64,000 bases of DNA. Source: Anabaena sp. PCC 7108 (lineage in GTDB: Bacteria > Cyanobacteriota > Cyanobacteriia > Cyanobacteriales > Nostocaceae). Below, in pieces: positions 1-8,761 of this stretch. Made by a program: the position numbers and the translations under genes. The stretch's first letter is position 1. The number at the start of each line of letters is the position of its first letter. The notes beneath the pieces are model-generated. The model searched no databases. It was not told where the DNA came from and worked only from the letters and a program-made list of their open reading frames with translations. The stretch lies in NCBI RefSeq assembly GCF_000332135.1, contig NZ_KB235896.1, positions 5,475,356 to 5,539,355 of the forward strand, written 5' to 3'.

Positions 1-1392
1 TTGAATTTGGTTACCCAAACCCATGAGGGTTCCAATAGGCCTTTGGAAGCGGTTGGTTAATCCTTGCAATGCGATCAGCATCCCTATAGTCAAATGCCCA
101 TCTATGACTCGCCAACCACCGATGACTAACAACAGCATAGATGACAAAGTGGAGAGTAATGTGGGTAATGCGCCCAGGAGTAAATCTCCTTTGAGCATAT
201 CCTGTTGGGCAGTAATGGATTTGGCGTAATATCCAGCCCATTTAGCAAAGAAATCCGATTCTAAACCTGCTGATTTAATAGTTTCAATACTTTGTAGACC
301 ACTAATTTCAATACCGGCTATTTTTCCTCCATCCTGATTGAGCCGCATATAGTTATCTGTACGTTGGCGAGAAACCCAGCGCAACATCAAAATATTGGTG
401 ACAACAGAGATAATAGATATTAGGGTCAGGACGGGATCATACATTACCATCAAGATGATGTAAAAGGTCGCCATGACTACATCAACGGCGCTACGTGCTA
501 GTTGTCCGGATAGTAAATCTGCCACCTGATTATTCAGCCCCATGCGGCTACTAATTTCTCCAGCAAACCGTTGGGCATAGAAACCTACAGGTAAACGCAG
601 GGTATGCCATAAAAACTGCCCTGTCATTTGAATTGATAAGCGCAACTGAAGGTAGCGCAATTTTTTGAATTGTAAGGAGATCAATCCAGTTTGTACCAAA
701 ATGACTATAAACATTCCTCCCAATAAGGGACGAATCCAGGCTACCTGGTTTTGAATCAGTACATTATCAATGAAGACTTGGGCAAAGACTGCTGTCGCCA
801 TTCCCGGTAGCACTAGGACAAAGTTGGTCAGGATACAAAAGAGGATTTCCTTGGTTGAGCCTTTGAGTCGTTTGGACAGGGCTTGAATGGTGCTGGGTTT
901 GCGTCCGCCTTTCTTGAACTCAACACCGGGTTCCATGACTAGGACAATACCTGTATAAGCCTCGCTAAACTCTTGAGCGGTGACACTGCGTGGACCTGTT
1001 GCTGGGTCGTTTAAGAAAACGCGATCGCCCCCAAATCCCTCAACGACAAGAAAGTGATTGAAGTTCCAGAAGACAATATAGGGCGGTTTCATTTCCCGCA
1101 GTTGATTAACTTCTTTCTTAAATCCCTTGGACTGTAAGCCAAAGTTACGGGCTGCTTTCAGTAAGTTAGACGCTTTACTGCCATCGCGGGATACCCCACA
1201 ACTGGTACGCAGTTCTGATAATGGCACAATTCGACCATAATAGGACAGCATAATTCCTAACGCAGCCGCACCACACTCGACTGCTTCCATTTGCAATAGT
1301 GTTGGCGTTTTAATGCGAGTATTGCCAGGTTTGGGCTGTATTTTTTTGGCAGATTCAGAGAGTGATGTTTTGGTTTTTTCCAACAGTTGCAT
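1..1392 (-). CDS. NHLP/NHLM-type peptide exporter, C39 peptidase + ABC transporter (partial)
   Basis: Peptidase-containing ABC transporter that would cleave the leader of a ribosomally made peptide and export it across the inner membrane. The start at 1392 gives a protein whose first 464 codons are in the window. The C39 cysteine lies in VECGAAALG near residue 40, the catalytic His in NFNHFLVVEGF and the Asp in LNDPATGPR. A membrane domain follows, and the ATP-binding domain lies beyond base 1. The residues around the cysteine (ECGAAALGIMLSYYG) are typical of exporters paired with nitrile-hydratase/Nif11-leader peptides. It is downstream of the HlyD-like gene on the same strand, with a 167-bp gap. 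No precursor peptide gene is visible in the window. Confident for the family; the substrate is unknown. Confidence 0.9.
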   Translation of the reverse strand, partial: MQLLEKTKTSLSESAKKIQPKPGNTRIKTPTLLQMEAVECGAAALGIMLSYYGRIVPLSELRTSCGVSRDGSKASNLLKAARNFGLQSKGFKKEVNQLREMKPPYIVFWNFNHFLVVEGFGGDRVFLNDPATGPRSVTAQEFSEAYTGIVLVMEPGVEFKKGGRKPSTIQALSKRLKGSTKEILFCILTNFVLVLPGMATAVFAQVFIDNVLIQNQVAWIRPLLGGMFIVILVQTGLISLQFKKLRYLQLRLSIQMTGQFLWHTLRLPVGFYAQRFAGEISSRMGLNNQVADLLSGQLARSAVDVVMATFYIILMVMYDPVLTLISIISVVTNILMLRWVSRQRTDNYMRLNQDGGKIAGIEISGLQSIETIKSAGLESDFFAKWAGYYAKSITAQQDMLKGDLLLGALPTLLSTLSSMLLLVIGGWRVIDGHLTIGMLIALQGLTNRFQRPIGTLMGLGNQIQ

Positions 1393-1422
1393 AAGCGATA
1401 GGGAGAGATGAAAGGGTTAATT

Positions 1423-1475
1423 AGGGTTTGCGGAAAAAGTTGTCTGTGAGTTTAGGGAACAGGGAACTCGGAGTT
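1423..1475. repeat. Partial MITE-like end between exporter genes
   Basis: The segment starting AGGGTTTGCGGAAAAAGT resembles the left end of the 200-bp element at 9812 (AGGGTTTGCTGAAAAAGT) and also shares its following GGGAACAGGGAAC stretch. No clear right end was found, so this is probably a decayed copy in the gap between the HlyD-like and ABC exporter genes. Confidence 0.4.
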
Positions 1476-1559
1476 TGAAATTGCTTCATTAGGCCGCAAT
1501 GACAGTATTTGAACTAGGTTTTGCGTAAGTCCTGTTTATGATGAAAGGAAATATAAAGC

Positions 1560-3026
1560 CTATTTTAAGCCACTGAGTTCTTGGAGAAATGGCAGCACAA
1601 AGGTAATAGGCGATCGTTCTTCAACGGTGATTCTCATCCTTGCTGTTGTTCCAGGGGTAATTTTTTCTGGTGTTCCTTTGGAAGAAGACCATTTGTAACC
1701 GCTGGCTGTGTTGGGATCAGATTCTAATGCTGCTTCTATCTCGATCACTGCTCCATTTGTTCCCAAGAAAGTTTGCGCTAACTCAGCATTGCCAATAGCT
1801 GATAATATTCCTTCTTTCGTGATGGGCAGCGATGAAACCTGTGTCACTTGACCGAGAATGCCTCCAAACCGCTCTCGCTGCACTGTATCCGGGGTAATAG
1901 CGATCTTCATGCCGGGTTTAATCCGCTTGCCATCTTTGACGGCAAGGTAGCCAATCCCCGTGATGGTTCTATTCTGTCCTGCGATTTGCAGATAGCCGAG
2001 TTTCGTACCTGGTTGTACAACTTGCCCCAATGTGGCATTCATTTCAATAATGCAGCCTGCGTGAGTGCTGACAATCTTGCTATTGCTGACAATTTGCTGT
2101 TCTAGCCGGGTAATTTCACGACTGACTTCCTGAATTTCACGATCGCGTTGGGTAACAGTATCTAAATTCTCCTGGTCAAGCCGCTTGCTTTTGGCATCCA
2201 ATTCTTGCAGTTGCGCCTGTAGATCACTTACACTGCGAAGATTTTCTAAATACTGACGTTCAGTCTCTGTACTTTTAACCTCTAACGCCTTGAGTTGGAC
2301 CTCAATATTGGCAACTTCTTCCTGTGCCTGGATATATTCTTGCTCAACTTGCAAAATTGAATCACGGCTGATTCCCCCTTGTGATTGCAAAGTTTTTCGT
2401 TCTTCCAGCCGCGACTGCATCACGGGAACAAGCGATCGCGCATTTTTCAGGCGTTGTTCCAGGCTGCGACGCTCCTCTTGAGTGGCATCCAGTCCTTTGG
2501 CTCGCAATACGGGAGTCAAGGCACGGGTATCTTTGAGGCGTTGTTCAAAGCTGGAGCGAGTAGCAATGTTCGCACTACGTTCTATTGTCAATCGCTGGCT
2601 AGAGAGTGCAAGTGAATCTTGAGCCTGAGTCTGAACTTGGGTTAGTTTCCCCTGAGCCAACTGCAACTGCTGCCGTAGATCAATCGGGTCAATTGTTGCC
2701 AATAATTGATTTTTTTGAACACACTGTCCACCCTGCACATTCAAGGATTTCAACTGTCCAGAGATATTCGATTGAAATTCAACTAATTGACGTGGTTGGA
2801 TCAAAACCCCCCGTCCTTCCACTGTGATGGGGATACGTCCAGCAATACTCCAAACCAAACCGACAACTACCAATCCTGCGAAGGTTGATAGAGTTAACCA
2901 ATCTACTGGATTAACTACCTTCATCAGTTGATCGAGTCGCTCTGGGGATGACAACCGTTCCAGGGATTCCTGGCGGAATAAACCTTCTTTCTTGTCTCGA
3001 TTATGAACCATCGAAAATTTCCTCAA
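1560..3026 (-). CDS. HlyD-family secretion adaptor (NHLM bacteriocin system type)
   Basis: Membrane fusion protein of 488 residues that would link the ABC exporter to the outer envelope. One membrane helix is visible at about residues 43-63 (WLTLSTFAGLVVVGLVW). A lipoyl/barrel half follows (FQSNISGQLKSLNVQGGQ), then a long coiled coil at roughly residues 120-320 rich in Glu, Gln, Leu and Arg, and a C-terminal barrel with GIGYLAVKDGKRIKPGM. The ABC exporter is downstream and the cyclic-nucleotide-binding gene ends only 4 bp upstream, so the three are probably one operon read on the minus strand. Confidence 0.88.
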   Translation of the reverse strand: MRKFSMVHNRDKKEGLFRQESLERLSSPERLDQLMKVVNPVDWLTLSTFAGLVVVGLVWSIAGRIPITVEGRGVLIQPRQLVEFQSNISGQLKSLNVQGGQCVQKNQLLATIDPIDLRQQLQLAQGKLTQVQTQAQDSLALSSQRLTIERSANIATRSSFEQRLKDTRALTPVLRAKGLDATQEERRSLEQRLKNARSLVPVMQSRLEERKTLQSQGGISRDSILQVEQEYIQAQEEVANIEVQLKALEVKSTETERQYLENLRSVSDLQAQLQELDAKSKRLDQENLDTVTQRDREIQEVSREITRLEQQIVSNSKIVSTHAGCIIEMNATLGQVVQPGTKLGYLQIAGQNRTITGIGYLAVKDGKRIKPGMKIAITPDTVQRERFGGILGQVTQVSSLPITKEGILSAIGNAELAQTFLGTNGAVIEIEAALESDPNTASGYKWSSSKGTPEKITPGTTARMRITVEERSPITFVLPFLQELSGLK

Positions 3027-3030
3027 AAAT

Positions 3031-4059
3031 CTAGCGGTGCAGTTGTTGAATCATCCAATCGAAGCGTTTCCCTGCGATCGCCGTTCCTTCCAAAATATCG
3101 AGATCCAGTTCATCTTCTACTTCAATGTCTGCTGAAAGCATATCAACTGACTCAGAAGTGAGATTAGCTCTACTCTGTACCAGTAAATTCTGGCAGCGTG
3201 TGGTCATAATTTGGGCAATCGCCTGATAGAAGCGACTAGAAAACCCCTGATCGGTTTTCATTTTTTCTGCGAGCATCGGTTGAGGAATAGCCAAAAACCA
3301 GGCATTTTCTAACGCTCTCACCGTCGCAGAAGCCGAACCACCATCCACGAAGGACATTTCCCCCAAAATATCCCCTTTGACTCGCTTGGCGACTTCAATT
3401 TCTTGTGTTGTACCACCGTCGCTGGTGGAGATATAAATACCCAAAATGCCATCCAGTAGTAAATAAATAGCTGGTACTGCCTTGCCTTGCTGAATCAGGG
3501 CTGTACCCAGTGGTGCTTTTTCTGCCGCACCGTTGGCTAATAACCAAGCTACATCACTGTCATTCAATGTAGCAAACACCATCAGCACTTTACGCAGAGG
3601 TTCGCCTTCTTTGATTTGTCGTTTTGCCATTAGGGTAGACAATTGCCTTAACCGCTCAGAAAGCTTGATTGCTAAAAGTTGATAAAACCGAGCCGCAAAA
3701 GAGCGATCGCTCTTCAATTGATTAGCAAGGGCTTGTTTGGAAATTTTTAAGACTTCAACTGGTTCATTAGCTTTCACTGTGAACGATGGTGGATGATCGT
3801 CTAGAAGTGCTGTCTCACCAATGAATGCTCCTACTGCCAGCGGAATTAGGTCTTCTCCTTTGCCATCGAAGTCAGGTAACTGGATGACGGGACTACCTTT
3901 CAAAACGAGATAAAGGGAATGATTTTGTTGACCTGCTTGAATTAAAGATGTGCCGACTGGATAGGATTGGATCTGGGCAATCGACATTAACCAAGTATGA
4001 TCTTGTTCTTGCAGAACATCAAAGTGAGAAAAACTGAGAAGAGACTGTTGCAAAGTCAT
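3031..4059 (-). CDS. Protein with two cyclic-nucleotide-binding domains
   Basis: A 342-residue protein with two Crp-like cNMP-binding beta-roll domains, at about residues 12-140 (GTSLIQAGQQNHSLYLVLKG, then IGETALLDDHPPSFTV) and 160-290 (GTALIQQGKAVPAIYLLLDG, then LGEMSFVDGGSASATV). No HTH or kinase domain is visible, so it is not a Crp-type regulator. The FxGExSLxxxxxRxxT phosphate-binding signature is only partly kept: GETALL and GEMSFV are present but the Arg is replaced (PPS, SAS). It starts the export operon, and similar proteins accompany NHLM exporters in cyanobacteria, where their role is not clear to me. True ligand binding is doubtful. Confidence 0.85.
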   Translation of the reverse strand: MTLQQSLLSFSHFDVLQEQDHTWLMSIAQIQSYPVGTSLIQAGQQNHSLYLVLKGSPVIQLPDFDGKGEDLIPLAVGAFIGETALLDDHPPSFTVKANEPVEVLKISKQALANQLKSDRSFAARFYQLLAIKLSERLRQLSTLMAKRQIKEGEPLRKVLMVFATLNDSDVAWLLANGAAEKAPLGTALIQQGKAVPAIYLLLDGILGIYISTSDGGTTQEIEVAKRVKGDILGEMSFVDGGSASATVRALENAWFLAIPQPMLAEKMKTDQGFSSRFYQAIAQIMTTRCQNLLVQSRANLTSESVDMLSADIEVEDELDLDILEGTAIAGKRFDWMIQQLHR

Positions 4060-4511
4060 GACTTTTTATCTATATTGATTTCAATGCTGTAAGCACGGGC
4101 AAAAGCTTCTAACAAAAAAGCGTCTTGTCCTACATAATCAGAAATTATTAGCCGAAAAGTTTTAATTTCAATTAGTAGCACTTGCCCCTACAAAGAAATT
4201 TTTGCTTTGGTCTACAATTATTTATTTCGTTCCTCCTGTCCTGGTTGATTCTCACTTAATTGAAATTCTAGTTATTAGCTTGCTATTCGGGTGAATTTAC
4301 TTGATTCAACCCTGGTTTTACTATACCTATTTCTCTTTTTAAGCTTTTTTATCTCTGTATATGTTATATTTATTGTCTTATATATATTTTCTTATCTTCG
4401 GTTTATACGTTTGTCTACCCTAGTTTCAACTCTAGCACAAGGATGTATCAATTCAACTGTCCTAAATTTTGCTTATGTCGATGATTTTTTCTCACAAGTG
4501 AGAAATCCGGG
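4060..4511. other. Intergenic, no convincing gene
   Basis: AT-rich upstream region of the export operon. It probably holds the operon promoter, but no clear -10/-35 pair was chosen. A small open frame on the plus strand (4291-4545) is low-complexity and hydrophobic and has no ribosome binding site. Near 4486 the palindrome TTTCTCACAAGTGAGAAA is followed by TCCGGG; a related motif occurs at about 32216 and, inverted, at about 34977. Confidence 0.5.
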
Positions 4512-4833
4512 TACCGTGGTTTTCGATATGTTCGTGAAATGTTAAAAATGCTTCCCGAACAACCAGAGCCTATTAGACCTCTTGCACAATTGTTTCTGTG
4601 GTACAATTAGAGGTTTTAGGTTTTATGTGTGTTTGGGCGTTGTTGCAATCGAAAATTTAAAGATAGGCGTTTAATTCTAACTTTTGGCTAAAATTAAACC
4701 AACCCTCTACTCTAACATAAAATGAATTCTGCAAGAGGTCTATTTTATTAGCCCAGATTTTTGCCAAGTTTGCCTCTCTTGGTCGTATTCACAATGCTTC
4801 TACAGCCGTTGAACCCTCGTAATTTGGTTAAGG
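4512..4833 (+). pseudogene. Unidentified gene remnant split by a MITE (copy 1)
   Basis: The sequence from TAC CGT GGT (4512) to a TAA near 4833 encodes the tail of an unknown protein, read as YRGFRYVREMLKMLPEQ followed by residues from LLAQIFAKFASLGR. A nearly identical uninterrupted copy is at 32040-32186. In this copy the frame is broken at 4575-4741 by a MITE. No family was recognised; a decayed mobile-element protein is one possibility. Confidence 0.6.
4575..4741. mobile_element. MITE, 167 bp, 12-bp perfect inverted ends
   Basis: The ends are AGACCTCTTGCA (4575-4586) and TGCAAGAGGTCT (4730-4741). The empty site is present in the copy at 32 kb, where GAGCCTATTTTATTAGCC is continuous, so the insertion and a short target duplication can be read directly. 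The duplication is ATT, and could be up to CTATT because the last bases of the right end are ambiguous. There is no coding capacity, so it would be moved in trans by an unidentified transposase. Confidence 0.88.
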
Positions 4834-5166
4834 TATTGAGAGTAGAATGCAATTTGGCGTTGCATAATAAGCTAATCGGCATTTAAGTTGCAACATAGTG
4901 ATTATTGCCTTTATTTTTTATCTGCCGATGCCACTTAATAATTAACTCACCTTGATTCAACAACCTATCTAATAAAGATTTTAACTCATCTACAGATTGG
5001 AATAGACGGTGAGCAATGTATTCTTTACATGAATACCAGACTAATTTAATAATGTTGTAATCAGGACTATATGCAGGTAAAAATTCCAGAATAAAGTTAG
5101 GAAGTTCTTCGGAGATTTTACTGATAAAATCTTTCCGTTTATGAAAACTAGCATTATCTAAAATAA

Positions 5167-6347
5167 CAGAAGTGTTGAATGTTAAGAAAAACCTGATAAA
5201 AATAGCCCAAAATATGTTAAATTTTGGGCGAAGGATTAAAATATTTTGATTAACCATGATGATAAACTCATTTCCCAAGATTGTCAAAAATATCCTGGGA
5301 GGGCTACCCAAAAATGATTATCCTGTTTTGAACAGCCGTCTTTTTGTTGAGTGTTGGTTGGCTTATGCTCTGGATAATAGCTTAACGAGTATGCGGGATT
5401 TATTTAAACGATTAAATAATACAGGATTTGATGTAGATATTTCCACATTTTCTAAAGCCAACACTCATAGAAGTCAAGAAGTATTCCAGAAAATTTATCA
5501 TCAATTAAATCAATTAGTCCAGAATAAAATCCACAAAAAGTTACATGATAAATATGCAATATGTCCAATTGATTCAACAATTATTACATTGACAAGTAAG
5601 TTGCTATGGGTGCTAGGTCATCATCAAGTTAAACTGTTTAGTTCCCTCAATCTGGCTACGGGAAGTCCAGAAAATAATTTCATCAACTTTGGTCATAATC
5701 ATGATTATAAATTTGGCTCAAAGATGATGTCTAATTTACCAGTAGATGCTGTCGGGGTAATGGATAGAGGATTTGCTGGTTTAAATTTTATTCAAGAATT
5801 AGTACAAGATAACAAATATTTTGTCTTGCGGATTAAGAATAATTGGAAGCTAGAGTTTGAGTCAGAAACCGAACTAGTGAAAATTGGTTCATCGACAGAT
5901 GCTCAATCTTATAGAGTGATTAATTTTTGTGATTTAGAAACGAAAACTGAATTTCGCTTAGTCACTAATTTACCTGCGAATGGAGATGCAGCAGTTAGCG
6001 ATGATGAAATTAGAACTATTTATCGCTTACGGTGGGGAGTTGAACTGTTATGGAAATTCTTAAAGATGCATCTAAAACTCGATAGATTAATTACCAAAAA
6101 TGTTAATGGTATTACCATCCAAATCTATGCAAGTCTGATTGCTTATCTGATTTTACAACTTGTATCTGTTCCCAAACAATGGGGTGAAAAAATATTAGAT
6201 AAATTTCGCTATTTGCAAGCCTGTATGTGTCAACAAATCAGTTATGTGCATTGGATGGAGGATATTATGAAATGTTAACAATTAACCCCTTGATAGGACA
6301 ATTATATTTTGTTATGTAAAGTTTTGTTGCGACATTCAACATTTCTG
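5167..6347 (+). mobile_element. IS4-family insertion sequence, complete, 1181 bp
   Basis: The inverted ends are CAGAAGTGTTGAATG (5167-5181) and CATTCAACATTTCTG (6333-6347), differing at one base. A 9-bp target duplication CTAAAATAA lies at 5158-5166 and 6348-6356. It contains one transposase gene and is inserted in an IS630 transposase gene. Intact ends, duplication and gene suggest it is recent and could still be active. Confidence 0.95.
5256..6278 (+). CDS. IS4-family transposase
   Basis: A 340-residue DDE transposase. The first catalytic Asp is in CPIDSTIITL (about residue 109) and the second in GVMDRGFAG (about residue 169). The C-terminal YREK signature is exact: Y-x2-R-x3-E-x6-K in the stretch YRLRWGVELLWKFLK, which supplies the third acidic residue. 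The gene fills the element, starting 89 bp inside the left end and stopping about 70 bp before the right end. The length fits a short IS4-family enzyme. Confidence 0.93.
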   Translation: MMINSFPKIVKNILGGLPKNDYPVLNSRLFVECWLAYALDNSLTSMRDLFKRLNNTGFDVDISTFSKANTHRSQEVFQKIYHQLNQLVQNKIHKKLHDKYAICPIDSTIITLTSKLLWVLGHHQVKLFSSLNLATGSPENNFINFGHNHDYKFGSKMMSNLPVDAVGVMDRGFAGLNFIQELVQDNKYFVLRIKNNWKLEFESETELVKIGSSTDAQSYRVINFCDLETKTEFRLVTNLPANGDAAVSDDEIRTIYRLRWGVELLWKFLKMHLKLDRLITKNVNGITIQIYASLIAYLILQLVSVPKQWGEKILDKFRYLQACMCQQISYVHWMEDIMKC

Positions 6348-6990
6348 CTAAAATAATAATTTTTGGTCCATATTTCTGAAAATCATCACCACAATTCCCT
6401 TGACTTATCCACTCTTCCTGGATAACTTTATTTAGCTGCTTTAACTGTTCATAGAAAATATTTCCCTCACCTTTTTCTACAAAAAAACATACCCGTTTCC
6501 GATCTCCTTCACGAATTCCTCCCATGACATTTACTCGTCCACGCCGTCGTTGTCCTGTAATCTTTTTGCGTTTACCTCGCTTACCCCAATTCTTCCGACG
6601 AATTACTCGTAAACTAAAGCCGCTTTCGTCCCAAAACCATACCTGCATTAGCTCTAGATTCTCTCTAGCTATTGATAAATAGCTAGAAAGCCTCTCTTTA
6701 AATTCTGCTCTTTTCTTTGGATCTTGTTTATTATCTAAGCTATATCTTGCCCAGATATAACTATACTTTTTTCGTTTTAATATCCTCCTTACTTGAGAAC
6801 TACTTAACTCAATTCCCGTTTTTTCTTTTAAATAGGTAGCTAATCTTTCTGCTGTCCATCTACCAAACACATAACCTAGCTCTGATGGTTCTTTATCAAC
6901 CGTTTCTAATAATTCTTTTATGTATTCAGGGCAGTCTGCTGGGAATTGATTTGGGACGCTACCGTTATCGGGTAAATATTTTGGTTGCAT

Positions 6991-7264
6991 CAGTAAGTAT
7001 GGTTAAATTTGACGTTAATGGTCCTTTGTTGGAAATATTAGGCGACCGCCATCATATACCCGATCATATTCGCTCTCGTCCAGGAACATAATAGCTCCTC
7101 CAAAAAATTCAGCACTTCTCAAACCCTGACATATCAAACAGTGACAATTGCCTCATAGAAATATTACCTTTCCTACCACAGTTTTATTGATTGTGAGCCA
7201 GCGCGTTGCGAGGGTTCCCCGCGTTGTACCGACTGGCGTTCGCGCCAGCGTGCCTATAGTTTAG
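6991..7264. other. Junction DNA, no gene called
   Basis: Between the broken IS630 gene and the miniature element. A short minus-strand reading of about 24 codons before 7088 (MFLDESEYDRVYDGG) looks coding-like but is too short to assign. The 7200-7255 part is GC-rich and palindromic, of the interspersed type common in Nostocales. Confidence 0.4.
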
Positions 7265-7930
7265 GGGGCTAAATGAGCAGCCATGCAGAAAGTTACGATA
7301 AGGACTTGATGACCCGTTAGTAACATCCTGACAAGCATGGATAAAACTGTACCATTTGAACGCCTCTAGTTTTTGTAGCCTGAAATCGGGGTAAAGACAA
7401 GATACGCGCAAAATTTATCACGATATTAAGAAATATAAAGAACCTTAACAAATACCCCTGAATTTCGGCTATTCATTAGTTATTTTTTCATTTATCCCCT
7501 CTTTTGTAAAAATAACGTTACAGTTAGTGGTAATTGAAGCGATACCTGCGGTGAGCGAAGCTATCGCCAAAGTCACAGCCCTTCAAATTAACTTGACCGA
7601 AAAGGGAAGTGGGTGGGTCAAGGAAAAAAGCTTCAAACCCTATCATTTCATTAGATTCAATCTCAAATATTGCCTAAAATGAACCCAACTAGGCAATGTT
7701 TGAAAGACATAAATACATGACTACTTTACAAAACTTTACGTCGTGCTAAATTTTGCGCGTATCTCGTCTTTACCCCAAATCCTTATGACTACGTTGTCAA
7801 ATGCTGTATCAAATAAACTTTGGATTAATTGGTACGTTGAGAATTACCAAAAATATTGATTGACAGAATGCTTATCCAGTAAGAGTTACAGCCTTAGCGT
7901 AACTTTCTGTTCGATTGCTCATTTACCCTC
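7265..7930. mobile_element. Tn3-derived miniature element, 666 bp, copy 1 (outer)
   Basis: The left terminal inverted repeat is 38 bp, starts GGGGCTAAATGAGCAG and ends AAAGTTACGATAAG. The right repeat, read inward, starts GAGGGTAAATGAGCAAT and ends AAAGTTACGCTAAG. A 38-bp repeat starting GGGG and ending TAAG is the hallmark of Tn3-family ends. There are no transposase genes, so this is a TIME-like, non-autonomous element. It contains a second miniature element at 7388-7776 and has an identical direct copy at 56217-56882. Flanking 5-mers are TTTAG on the left and TCTAT on the right, so this copy has no own target duplication. Confidence 0.85.
7388..7776. mobile_element. Nested Tn3-type miniature element, 389 bp
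   Basis: The inverted ends are about 35 bp, GGGGTAAAGACAAGATACGC (7388-7407) onward, mirrored at 7742-7776 with a few mismatches. A 5-bp target duplication AAATC lies at 7383-7387 and 7777-7781, as expected for the Tn3 family. No open frame is convincing. The end sequence shares the GATACG-G-AAAA core with the ends of the Tn3-family transposon at 50395. The same nested copy is at 56340-56728. Confidence 0.88.
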
Positions 7931-7933
7931 TCT

Positions 7934-8134
7934 ATTAAATTTTTACCTCCCTACTCGCCTGATTTATCTCCAATTGAGTTATGTTGGTCAAAATTAAAAG
8001 GAATTCTGCGTTCTGCTAAAGCTCGCACATTCGATGCTCTTGATGAAGCTATTACCCTAGCTATTAATGCTATTACTGATGAAAATGCTCTCAACTGGTT
8101 TAATCATTGTGGCTTATTTTTTGAGTCTATTTAG
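7934..8134 (+). pseudogene. IS630-type transposase C-terminal remnant
   Basis: An in-frame tail of 66 codons ending with TAG at 8132, with FLPPYSPDLSPIELCWSKLK, the region carrying the last acidic residue of IS630 transposases. It begins immediately at the right edge of the miniature element and the upstream part of the gene is not on the other side. It belongs to a different IS630 subgroup from the copies at 4883 and 33714. Confidence 0.85.
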
Positions 8135-8232
8135 ATAGCTCTTCTTGTGGCGGGTTTGATCACAAACTGCTGTAACTCCACAGCCAAGCTGATTTTGCTC
8201 AACCTATGAATTTATCCGGCACAAGACTCCTG

Positions 8233-8688
8233 CTATTTTTGTTTTTTAGTCAAGTTAGTTAAACGAGTAATGCTGGAGCGAATATTACCTGCTTCTTTGC
8301 GATTTTTCAGTCTTTTTTTTGCTTCTTTAAGGACTTGTTTCATCACTGTATCTTTGTCTTTGCAGGTGATATAAAAAGCTTCTAATAAGGTTTCAATAGT
8401 TATTTTCTCTTGAGCGCAAAGTTTGTCTAGTTCTTCTTTTATTGGCACTTCTAATCTGACTGGGATACGTGGGGAAATTTCGGGGTAGCTGGCTAGTTTC
8501 TCTTCTAGTTGTTTTAGTTCTGACCCTTCATTATTAACGGTAGAGTTCTCTTCTATTTGAGTAACGGGAGTAATTGGCTGGGTCTGTAATAGTACATCTT
8601 GCCTTGTTGGTACTGTTGGCTGTGTAGCTCTCCGGCGGATTTCTTCTAACATATTTATATTATTAATGTTCTCGTTTAAATTACTCAT
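8233..8688 (-). CDS. Hypothetical partition partner protein (ParB-like position)
   Basis: A 151-residue charged protein directly downstream of the ParA gene (74-bp gap). The N-terminal 60 residues look disordered (rich in Asn, Thr, Gln, Pro). The C-terminal half has helical, Lys-rich stretches (VPIKEELDKLCAQEKITIET, KQVLKEAKKRLKNRKEAG) that could bind DNA. There is no ParB nuclease/HTH core, so it would be a small, class-Ib-like partner. Its function is inferred only from position. Confidence 0.6.
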   Translation of the reverse strand: MSNLNENINNINMLEEIRRRATQPTVPTRQDVLLQTQPITPVTQIEENSTVNNEGSELKQLEEKLASYPEISPRIPVRLEVPIKEELDKLCAQEKITIETLLEAFYITCKDKDTVMKQVLKEAKKRLKNRKEAGNIRSSITRLTNLTKKQK

Positions 8689-8761
8689 AAAATGCTTGGT
8701 AAGTGGTAGGGAAATTTAGCGGCTAAAGCCTTGATGACGTTCTGCTTTTTCGTAAGTATGA

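Larger units (their letters stand above)
4883..6990 (-). pseudogene. IS630-family transposase, disrupted by an IS4-family insertion
   Basis: DDE transposase gene in two pieces on the minus strand. The upstream piece (6990 to about 6357) has FGRWTAERLATYL, SSSQVRRILKRKKYSY, WFWDESGFSLR and GQRRRGRVNVMGG. The downstream piece (about 5157 to 4883) has ILDNASFHKRKDF, LEFLPAYSPDYN and KEYIAHRLFQSV, which carry the second Asp and the last acidic region of the family. The pieces are separated by the element at 5167-6347. The N-terminal HTH half seen in the related copy at 34826 is missing here: four codons before 6990 is an in-frame stop. The transposase is therefore inactive. Confidence 0.88.

Noticed and set aside
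4291-4545. Small plus-strand open frame
   Set aside because: Hydrophobic and low-complexity in AT-rich DNA, overlaps the repeat unit at its end, and has no ribosome binding site.
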